Assembly: GCF_024713975.1 (NCBI RefSeq)
Contig: NC_091115.1
Location: 4,744,501-4,808,500 of the forward strand
Direction of reading: 5' to 3'
Source: Paralichthys olivaceus
Lineage: Eukaryota; Chordata; Actinopteri; Pleuronectiformes; Paralichthyidae
Length of the DNA: 64,000 nucleotides
The stretch's first letter is position 1. Each line of letters starts with the position of its first letter. The notes below the pieces were generated by a model. The model did no database searches. It was not told where the DNA came from and saw only the letters and a program-made list of their open reading frames with translations. The translations under genes and the position numbers were made by a program. This document shows positions 22,901-34,900 of the stretch, piece by piece.

Positions 22901-25900
22901 ACAATTTTGTAAATCTGTATTTTACATTCATCAGGATGTAAAATAGACTCCATGTCTCAGATATTGGATAGAAAAATAGAACAATTTTAAACATGTGATT
23001 TGTATTAACTTACATACATGTACAACTCTCCATGCTCCTGTGGGTGACGTGCCTCACAGTTTGAAAACCTCTGTGCTATACCAGAATTATTTAGGTGGTT
23101 CCAAACAAACACCATCGTGCATATTTGCATTTTTGAGATGACTCCCTGCAGCGTTTAAAGTGTGAGCACAAATAGACCTATAGGCAGTGACACTGTTCAC
23201 CGGCGACATTATACATTTATTTTGGGCTTGTCTCTTCTTCTCCCCTACATATTCAGAAATCAAAGGTTAGTACAGAGAAAACCATAGGTATTAAAACGAT
23301 TAGACCTTACTGCGGGTGAGTACTGTAATCCTGTAGAGTCCCCAGCATGACATGTAGCTGTAGGAATTGGACGAGCAAGAGTGTTGGCCTACTGTAGTAC
23401 GGTAACACTTCATTTGAACGCAGCATTCCTAGCCGCTCCGACAGCAATCAGCGATGATGGAAATGGGCCTTGCTACGGGAACGCGCTGAAGTGACCGTTT
23501 CACATCAAACGTCACCTTCACGAGGCAAAGAGCGCCATTTTGGATCATTCACGATGTGCTAGTGGGCCACTGAGAAATGATGCTGTAAAATAGTGTTACC
23601 GCTACATTGTCATTTTATTTCAATTTAGAAATATAAGACAAACCCCACCATGTTTATTTTGGCCTTCTTCATAATTGCCTGAAAATAAACGGATGAGAAA
23701 CACACGCAAACAAAATGGAATAATACTTGACGCTATTCACTTCCAATCTTTCAGACATTTGGGTAAATGTCCACGAAAGAGCGGACTGACTGAATGTTCT
23801 TTATATAGACTAACGAACCGTACGCACTCATGTGCAGGGCAATATCTCCTCTAACATCTCCGCTAACATCTCCTATAGACACATCTAACAGTGTCGGAGC
23901 ATCTCTGAAGTGACCAACCAAACCAACACTGAACAAAGGGATGGGCCAGTTCATAGGAGCGATAGGAAAAACACGAGTCCTCATTAAAGATCTATGTGGC
24001 AGGTTTGCCCTGAATCCCTGCATGCTGCATATCAACGTCTTATGACAAGATGATACTTTTACAAGAACAAAACCTCTCCTTCATTTATGTGTCTGCTGCT
24101 GTGTGATGTTTTAGTTTCTACAGAACAGGGCAGTCGTGGAAATGAAAAGGCAAATACATTGAATGTCTTCACACTAACATTAATGTTAATAATCAAAAAA
24201 CACATAACAGCTTTGATTAATAACTCATTTAGGTGACAGACAATGTTCTTGCACAACAATTTAAATTAGGCCCTTTCTGTTTTTACACTTTTGCGAAGTT
24301 GAGGCTGATCTTCATTCTATATTTAAACACGTTTTTTTTACTATATTCTGACCAGGGAAAAAATATAAAACATTTCTCAACCAGATGGAGAAATGTAATA
24401 CAATGCTCATTGTAGAAAAAAAATATTTATACAAAGTACGAGAATGGCTGGATCCAGATTTTCTTCCCTAATCAGTCCCCTAAACTTTTCATTAAGATTA
24501 ATTAATCAATTAACAATATATATTGAAAAAACTTTCCTTCTCCCAATGAACAAGAAAGGGAAACATTTTCCTCCAGATCTGCCCTGAAATTCAATGGGTT
24601 CTTTCCTCATTCACTTTACATTCTTCCACTAAGTTTTGTGGTAACCTGTCAAACTAGCAGATAAATAAACATAGAAAACCGACAAACAAACAGAGAAAGG
24701 TGAAAACATAAGCTCCTTGGTGAAGATAATTCAATACCCAGTCATTTAGTTTTTTTAAATTTTTGGTGCTATTCAGGCAAACAAAAATAAAATTTTGATA
24801 AATCCGATAAATCCTTTCAGTGAAGAAAGATCTTTTATACAGCAAATCAATGCTCATATTTGGAGATATAATTTACAGATAATATAACTACAATAAACTC
24901 CTACAGGAAGTACTTTCCTTTTGGAAACCTTTCTACCGACCTGCACACCACTCAACCACCTTCTGTTGCTTCTTGTCACTAAAGAGGAAGCTAAATCCTA
25001 GGGGACGTATATGTGCATTAAAAAAACAAAACAAGCAGACACAATAAACGCACAACAACGTCCGGCTAGATTAGAGAACAGCTGTATGTTTGTATTAATA
25101 GTGCTGCCTCCCTGTCACCGTTAACATATGACTTCAGAGCCAATGTTAACACACAGGTCGACAGCTCACCATGCCCATCCCTTTGTGTGACATGTCCTGA
25201 GGAACACTCTATAAGAACATAATTATTCCTGAAAATGTTTAAGCTTTGTGTCTTCGAGTGGGAATCTCCTACCTTTACCAGACCCCTCTCGTACAGAGGC
25301 CATTGAGTAGCTCCTCAGGACACGTTGCAAACACCAGCCGATGACTCCTCCCCTCACGCTGTTCCTTCGTACACGGCACCACTAGGGAGCCGAAACAGCA
25401 GGACGACACTCCAGAGGTGGACGTGTGGGAAATCCTGAAGAACGCCCGGCCCGACGAGTACGAGAAGATTGCCTTCATGTACGGCATCACAGATCTGAGG
25501 GGTCTGCTGCGGAGGATGAAGAAGATCCCAAGAGAGGAGAAGAAGAGCGAAGGTAAGTAATGTAGAGTTTAGAGGTCTAAAAGGAAGAGATTTAAATGGC
25601 TTTGTTTGGTGAACTTCATTTTGTCTTATCAAAGCTTTTGCAAAGAAGCTGGATCCGGCTTACCAGGCGGATAAAGGCGGGAAGATCCGCCTGGTGGTCG
25701 ACCTCGCCGACCCCACTGTCGATCTGAAGTGGTACAAGAACGGACAGGAAATCAGGCCCTCTCCCAAGTACGACCCCCTCACCTCTGTGTCTCTTCTCTG
25801 TCTTCTCCCTGTCAACACTGAACAAACCAAAGTGCATTTTTACTCAGAGGAAAAATGCACTTTGTTTGTGGCGATGTATTCGTTTGCTTCTTCTCTGATA

Positions 25901-28900
25901 TTCTGTGTTTACATGTTGTTACAACTCAAAAGCACAATGGTTCACATGTTTGATTCCACACATGCTGGCATTCTCACAAACACCCCAACAGAAATACAAG
26001 AAAATGATTTCACCTCGCATCACAGTCGCACATCTAAAGAACTCTCACTGCACTGTGAACCATTGCCAGCTGACGCACAGCAAACAAATAACATTACCTC
26101 GACTCTAATGTGGCTCTAGTCAGTTTTCATGCAGTTTCACACACATATGCAGCATAAATAAACGAGTGCAGAGCTACATTTGGGTGTGATGCAGTGTACG
26201 ATGTCAACTGTTCACATTAACTGTTGTATATGTCCTCCTTTGTACAGGAAAAAGGCGGTACCTCCTTCATAGGTCTTTAACCAGGTCTGGCTTTGGAACA
26301 GATTTAATACTGTAGAAGCAAAATCACACAAATATTGATCATGTATAACTTCAAAATCCTTTAGATCCACCAAGGATGAAAGAATGAATGTTTTTTTCTA
26401 GAATCTTTATATTGCAATCCCAGATTTAGTGGCAACAAAACTATTATAATCATAAGAAAAATGTATGAGTAGCATCTACAGTTCACTACCTGCCAAACAT
26501 CGAGCAGCAGCCGCATTTTAGAAACTAGATAACGAACAGAGTTGAACGTTTACCACACAGGCAGATAATTCCCTTTGGAGTTGGTGGAGACCAAAACTGG
26601 CCAAACAGGACTCCTACTGGATGCTGCTAATCCAGTGTTTGCTCTATCGATTTAAAAGCTGATGATACATAATTATTTACCTTTTCCAACTGACTTCAAC
26701 CCTCAAAACATCCCCAATCATATATCTGAGAAATCATGAAAAACACAAGGCAGCAGGTATCACTCTTTCCTAATAAGGCTAATACCAGTTTGAGTTATAA
26801 CAACCTAAGAGACATTTTAAAGTGTTTGCTTATAGCAGCACAGAATACATAGAGTAAGTTTTGTTGTAAACTAAATAGATGTTACAACTAACCAGGCGCA
26901 CATTAACTCCAGGTTCTGTTCAAAGCCACTCCAAGTTAAAGCCATCTGGGAGGTTATTGCTGTTTTCTGCTTTCGGTCTCCTGTGGCTCCCTCTTCTCGA
27001 GACCTCACTGTCAATCGCCGTCTCTCTTCTGATTCTTATCTCTGTTGTAACACTGTTGCTGACAACATTCTGTACCCATCCAGGCATGATGTCTCTCTGT
27101 CTTTGTCTATGTGTCTGTGTGTGTCCGTCTGTCTGTAATATTATGGTGGTCCTTCCTGTCTGTGGCCCCATTCTGGCTCCACTGCCGACCTTTAGTCAAA
27201 GGAAGTAAGTCCGCGCAGTCAGTTTTGGTACAATGCTGCTTTCACTGTCTAGTCAAAGTATTAGATGCATGTTGACTGAATGATCACATGTTATTGTAAT
27301 GTCCTTTAAGGTATGTTTCTCTTCTTGTCTTGAGTATTTTCTATTTCTATTTGAACTGTTTCTCATTGGCTGATTTATTACTGAATTCCTGTAGCAACAA
27401 CTTCGTCAGTTGACCACTGTTGTAACTAATCAACTTACTGTTTAGGTATATTTTTGAGCACAAGGGCACACAGAGGATCATGGTCATCAACAACTGCAGC
27501 ATGAATGACGACGCAGCCTATTCTGTGGCTGCAGGAGACGAGAAGTGCTCCACGGAGCTGTTTGTCAAAGGTATCTCCAATAAATGTTGATTGATTCTTC
27601 AATCTCTTTAATCCTGGTCAATCCATCTGACGTCAGTCTCTTCTTCTACCCTCGTCTGACAGAGTTGCCAGTTAAGATCGTTAAAGGTATTGAGCCGGTG
27701 AAGACGACAGTGAATGAGAGGATCGAGCTGGAGTGTGAGGTGTCAGAGGAAGGTGCTCAAGTCAAATGGTAAGTTTGGAGAATAATGAAAATTTTAAGGA
27801 GCATAATTATAAATTCTAACGGACCCAAAATAATTGGTATTTTTCGGCCTTTACAATTTATTTTACCAAATCCACCAGAGACAAAAACTACAAATGTTCT
27901 GCACTCTATTTGGCAGCTTAAAAAAAATGCTATTTCAGGACTTTGTATTTTCTAAAAAATGATATTGTTCTTTTCTTTTAGAAAAACAAAACGATAACAA
28001 ATAAAGCTTTTCAAATCATCCAGATGTTCAGAATCCAACAAAGATGCATTCGTGTTTAATCTTTTCCTTTTAGCCTTTGTAAGTTGTTTGCTGTTCATTT
28101 ACATGGAGTGTGTGTGTGTATTTAAAATGTTTCTTCCTCCTTCAGGATGAAGAATGGTGTTGAGGTTCCAACAGGAGTGCGCTCCAGATACCGAGTCAAG
28201 TGTGAGGGAACCAAACACTTCTTGGTGATTGACGACGCCTCCAGAGAGGACACTGGGACATACTCCATCATGGCCACCGGGGGCACATCTGAGGCTCACA
28301 TACAAGTCGACTGTATGTAACATCTTTTCTTCATTGAAAACATTTTGAATTGCTTGAATGCTTTTCAGAGAACTCAGCGTTAGTTCTGTGGTCTGTTCTG
28401 TTCTAACTGTTGCTGTTGTTTAGTGAAACCACTGAAGATCTACCAGGACCTGCAGGATATCACAGTGAAGCTGGGTGAACCAATCAAAATGCACTGCGAG
28501 ATCTTCCCTGGCAACGTCCCAGGCCGCTGGTACAGGAATGGACAGTTGATCCAGCCCAATGACCGCATCAACATCATACACAGAAATAAGTATGTCCTCT
28601 CTGTTAAACTTACTCAATCATAAGCAGCTTTAAACGGCTGATAAGTAACATTGTTTTGGTCTTTCAGGGTCCACCGCCTTGAAGTTCAGACCAGCTCTCT
28701 CCACGATGCAGGAGATTACACTTTTGTACCTGAGGGATATTCACAGAGCCTCTCGGCCAAAATCCACATCATTGGTACAAACACAACACAATTCTTTCCT
28801 GAAATAGAGCTTTGAAAATCGTACTCTATATCTTCTATCTTTTCACGTTCTGATTTTATGATGTGCAGACCCTCCGAGAGTGCACTTGGACAGCTTGAAC

Positions 28901-31900
28901 TTACCGGACAACACCATGACAATTGTGGCAGGGAACAAACTTCGCTTGGAGATCCCCATCACTGGAGAACCAGCGCCCAGAGTGGTCTGGATGAAGGGAG
29001 AGCGGGTGAGATACAGTTTTCAACTCTTCTCAGAGATTAGACTGTTTTTTTTACAGTTAACAAACTGTAACAAAATACCAAATCCAAAGTAATCCTGTCA
29101 CTTTATTATTGTGTTGTCGGTAAATTTTGGAATAAGCCTGACCCTGCTTTAAAACATCATCTGGTGATCACAAAGGCTTCTATTCTACTTCATTTTAAAG
29201 CTTTAGCGTACATTTTGTTTTGTTTCCGTCTCAGGTCATTCTTGAGTCAGGCCACCGGGTCCGAGCTGAAACTTACGGTGATCAGACCAGCCTCACAATT
29301 GAAGTCACAGAGAGGGAGGACACAGGGAACTACAAGATCGTCCTGCAGAATGAGGCTGGTGAGGCCACGGCCAGCATCAAGATCAAGGTTGTAGGTAAGA
29401 CATCACAAGAGGCTTGAATCTAAAAAACACAGAGAGAGTTTTAAATGTCTCTCTTAAATCCTGAATAAACGTTTGTGTTGTCTGCAGACATTCCTGACCC
29501 TCCGGAGGCTCCCTTGGTCCCAGTGGTTGGAGGTGATTGGTGCTCTATGACGTGGGAGCCACCAAAATATGACGGGGGTTCTCCCATATTAGGTAAATGT
29601 CATATGCATCCTTTTTATTACCCCAGTTTAAATGCATGTGTTGGTTTTAAATGTCTCTGGTCGTCCTGTGAAGGTTACTTCATCGAGAGGAAAAAGAAAC
29701 AGAGCTCCAGATGGATGAGACTGAACTTCGACCTGATCAAAGAATTATTATTCGAACCCAAGAAGATGATTGAAGGCGTGCCATATGAAGTGCGGATCTT
29801 TGCGGTCAATGCTATCGGTGTGTCCAAGCCCAGTGAACCATCCAAAGCCTTCACTCCCCTCGGTGAGTAGCCCAAATGTCTCCACTTAGCAGTCCAAACA
29901 CCGGCCTTTGAGCTGTTGGGCTTCACTTTATCTAACAACCATCCCCTAATAGTGGACAAATTTTCATAGAGAGCCTTTGGTAGTGCTTGTGCAATCTGCC
30001 CTTGGTACCCCAGCAACACAGCTGTTCCTCCCCATACTCCACCATCCCAAGCATTCTGACTGTGACCTCCACTAGACACGCAGGAGCTTTAGAGGATATT
30101 AAATATGTCTTTATAATGGCTGCCAAATCATCTGTGGATTAGAGGTTTAGGAGATCGGGTCTGTCATGGAGTTCAATAGGAGTTAAGTATGATTCAGAAT
30201 ACAAGAATAGACGGCAAGAGCAGGGACTAATGAGATCTGAAAAGGAGATTGATACCATACCAGCCACAGAGAGAGGCGCCTCGCTCATGTGCTTGTGACT
30301 CACCGAAATGGATGTTTTCCGATCTTCTTCATGTTCATTGTCAGGAATCAAACTGTGACTCCTCTGATCTCCCCTCAGCTGTGACCAGTGAGCCCACCAT
30401 GCTGGTTGTGGATGATGTCACTGACACCACAGTAACTGTAAAGTGGCGTCCTCCTGAAACCATCGGAGCTGCTGGTCTGGATGGATACTTGGTGGAGTAC
30501 TGCATAGAAGGAAGTGAGTCAACTACAAAGATACTAAAGGGTCGAACAGAACCCCGGTGATTCTGGGGTTCACCTACAACAATGTTCTTTCACCTGTGCT
30601 CACAATATTTGAGTGCCCAGACCTTTCTCAGGTACAATTCACACTGACAAACCGCATCAATACCATATGCTGTGTGACTACATACACAAAACTCACTATT
30701 CAGAGGGATCCTGCAGCTCCTCCTGGAAACATCCATGTAAATCTAACTGTAAACCGAATCCAACCAGTGTCATCGCACAGTGTACATGTGGCTTAATGTT
30801 ATGTTATGTAAAACAGAGAATGAAATAAGTGACTGTTTTTCCCTACAGCTGACGACTGGGTAGCGTCCAACACCGAGCTGACAGAGAAAACGAGGCACAC
30901 CATCACTGGACTCACTCCAGGCACTAAAATCTTAGTTCGAGTCAAGGCCATCAATGCTGCGGGAGCGAGCACTCCCCGGACCCTTCAGCACTCCGTCATG
31001 GTCAAAGAAGTTATTGGTGAGTTTAGAATTTGGCTTGAAAGTCGGACATTTTGGAGGAAAAGATGAAAAGGAAATCTTCCATCATTTCACAGGAACTAAC
31101 CTTCAAGTCTGTCTCCTCCTCAGAACCACCCAAGATCCGGGTCCCCCGCCACTTGAAGCAGACGTACACTCGTAGAGTCGGAGAAGCAGTCAATCTTGTG
31201 GTGCCATTTATGGTAAATCTGCTCGCTCCAATAATCTTCTCTCTTCATCTCTGGAGGAGAATACTGAACTCATGCTGTTCTGTGTGACGTCTGCAGGGCA
31301 AACCCAGGCCAAAGGTCTTATGGTCGAAGGACGGTAAGCCCATAGAGCCTACCCACGTCAGCATCAGGAACACAGACTGCGACAGCATCATCTTCATCCG
31401 TAAAGCAGAACGCAGCCACTCTGGGAAGTATGAGATGACAGTGCAGGTTGAAAACCACGTGGACACAGCCATTATTGACATTCAAATCGTAGGTGAGCAA
31501 ATGTATCATGCTCATAAACATAGTTCAGATCATTCTGTCATCTTTCAAGAAACAAGCTATGATCTCATTATCTATTCTCTGACTTCTAGATCTCCCCGGA
31601 CCTCCCCAGTGTGTCACAATTGAAGATGTATGGGGAGGAAATGTGGCTCTGGTCTGGACTCCTCCAAAAGACAACGGCAACGCCCCAATCATAGGCTACA
31701 CCATTCAAAAAGCAGACAAGAAGACAATGGTAGAGTCATAGGATAATGAAGATGCATGAGAAACATCCCACATATACAGAACTTCTGCAGAATTTACACC
31801 TGCTTCTCTACTCTGCTTTTCAGGAGTGGTTCACGTGCATCGAGCACTACCATCGCACCTGCATCACCATCACAGAGCTGGTGGTTGGGAATGAGTACTT

Positions 31901-34900
31901 CTTCAGAATCTACTCAGAGAATATGTGTGGCCTGAGCGAGACCGCCACCCAAACCAAAAAGAGCGCCCTCATCCTCAAAGAAGGTACAATCGACTGTGAT
32001 GTCAGCAGGTGAAAATGTGCGAGTTTGTGTGAATGAAGGAGAGAGATGAAAAAACATTCAGGTGAGGGATGGCGTCTGGATAGAGCATGAAGGAGGCAGC
32101 ATATGATGTAGACAACAGAGAAAGCGATACACAGTATTGCTTCCATCATGCGTTAGATATGTCATCAAGACGCCCAATTGCTCACTGAATGTTCTGGACA
32201 TTTTCCTGCTGTATTCTGGGTTTACTCAGACATTTTCCGGAAATGCAGGAAAAGTTTCTGAAAATGTCTGGAGGTGATGGTAACATTTTCATTCTCACAT
32301 ACAGCCCCTCGGGAATATCTCAGGAAAATGTCTTGAGTTCAGTGCATGTGTGAAAGCAGCTTTATGTTACAGTGTATGTTTGTATTTACCCTTTAAGAGC
32401 ACTGACTTTAAAAACTACTAATTTTCGATGAGGGGAAAATGCTTCCAAAGTGAAAACTCTTGGAACAAACCACACTGGTATAGTGAAAATATTAACAAAG
32501 CAATTTTGTTTGCTGACCTCTGTTTCCACAGCTGTTATCTGAAAGGTTCTGTCAGTGATGATTTCCACCCTCAAACACAACAGGGGGTCGGGCTATGACT
32601 GACAGGCCCTTAAACGTTGGTGTCTCAGTCGCTGATAAATAAAGAAACATTGTCTTTCCCTCATCACATAGGGATTTCCCCACATGATACCACTCAGTAT
32701 CATGCACAACCCCATTCCTTTACCCTTACCCCCACAGGCTTGCAGGTGAAGACACCCGAGTACAACGACCACGACTTCAAGGAGGCGCCAAAGTTCACGC
32801 AGCCGCTGATCAACACTTTTGCCATCGCGGGCTACAATGCTACTCTGAACTGTAGTGTCCGTGCCAACCCAAGGGTAGGTGGGAGAACCACAGGTAAACA
32901 TGGTGCATGTGTAGAACACACTCAGGTAAGGTTGATATACAACTCTAGCATGTTGTAGTAGATCACCCTTTATACATAAAGAGTGTTAGATATCAATTGA
33001 GTTGAAACTTGAAAGGAATTTTTTACTGGAAATAATGATATTGTACTCATCAAATTATTTACTGTTTTAAACAAACCAGATTAGTAAAATGAAAAATAAT
33101 GGCATATAAAATTCAATTTGCAGATTTAGTTTACATTAGAACTGATTGACATTTCTGTTGCAATCACATTTAAATTTCCTGCAATAATCTGATTCTTGGC
33201 TCAGCAGACTTCTTATTTAATTGGTGGATCTATTCATTCAGGAGCTGCTTTACAGGGGACCTGAGAACAAATGATCCATATACATCACAACAAAACAATT
33301 CAGTCTGTTGACAGCTCATAAAATAGATAAATAAAAACCTACAGCAAGAAATAGAGAAATAGATTCTAGCATTAAAGCTACAGTATTAAAATGCCTTCTC
33401 CAATGTGTCTGCTGGAATAACATCCTCCATTTCTGCGTGCAGCCCAAGGTCATCTGGATGAAGAATAAGATCATCATTGTTGACGACCCACGCTACCGCA
33501 TGTTTAGCAACCAGGGAGTATGTACTCTGGAGATCAGAAAGCCCAGCCCCTATGACGGTGGTCTGTACACCTGCAAGGCCATCAACGACCTGGGAGAGGC
33601 CCATGTGGAGTGCAAGCTGGAGGTCAAAGGTCAGTGTGGAGCCAGAGGCCGGCGCTGTGTTTCTCACTGGGGACCTGTCTTTATCAGAGTCTGGTTTCAC
33701 AACGTGTTCTTGTTTAATTGAATTTCTGCTGTTTATTATTCATGTCTTTGCATCTTAAAGGCAAATGACTGAACCATTTACTGTCATCATAGCATTCATA
33801 GTCAAATAGCAAAGACTACTTTGGGAAACCAACTCCATCGTGGTACCCCAGTGTTTGAGCTGTGTTTTACAGTCTACCAAAGGACTGACCATGTGGCCAT
33901 GGACATGTAAGTATCTAGATTGGGTTGCACCAGCTATTTGTAAATTCATTGAGTTCTTAGAGACAAACAGATTCACACTGGACACCATTTTCAAAGTAGA
34001 TGTAAATATAATCCGTTCCTGTGTGCGAAGTTTGGTGAAATTTCTCCATCACCTTGTGTTGTCACACACCTCTATCCAGCCCAGTCCATCCAGCCATCTT
34101 GTTCATCATCTCCACACACCACATCAACACACAGGCCTCGTCTACGCTACTGCTGGTATTTCTTTGAGCGGATATTTCCCCTTCAGTTCTGTCTCTGTCC
34201 GCACAAACTTTGTTTAACAAAATATATCCATGCAAAATTTAGCTGCAAACCTGTAATTACAATTTGCATTGCTAACCAAACTAACCAAATGTAACCAAAG
34301 TGCTGTGACATCATCACTTCCTAAACGGAGTTCTTGAAAATCTGCACTTTGGAGGGCGTGCAAAAATCTGTTTTAGTGACCTCAGGCGCTGTTTGTGTGT
34401 GGATGAGAGAATCAAAGGAAAAAGTTTGCTTTGCAAAATATCTGCATTAGCGTGGACAGGACGACAGCCTGTCACCAGTCACACCTCAGCAGGCATAACA
34501 TATAGATCATGTTGTATTATTGAATGTCTCCATCTTAAAACTGTTCTCCACAGATTCCAGTGTGTCCTCTGTGGCACACCGTTAACTCCTCATATAAAAT
34601 AGTTCAGTAATAACTCAACAATACTCCCTGGTGCACACATATAACTCCATGTAAACATTGTGTTAACCCCTCTTCTCTTCTCTCTCCCCCAGTCCAAACT
34701 CAAGAATTGTGAATGTATGTTCACATAAGGTAAGCTTTCATATGGTTTTGGCATATGAAGCTTATGTCACTCATTATGCATCTTCTCAGCCAGCCTCTGT
34801 AACCTCGCTCGTCACAGTCAGTGGGACTGTAGCAGTTCTCTTCCCCAATATGACAAAACAGGAACCAGAGAAATAAAACTGGATTTGCATGACGGCTTTT

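Noticed and set aside
25768..27445. Open frames in this mybpc1 intron (such as 25694-26119 and 26879-27208)
   Set aside because: The first is read-through of the real exon past its donor; the second is pyrimidine-rich low-complexity sequence.
32170..32360. Possible repeat or regulatory palindrome (GACATTTTCC / GGAAAATGTC-type motifs) in a mybpc1 intron
   Set aside because: Related motifs recur in both orientations but too irregularly to define ends; probably a decayed repeat, not claimed.
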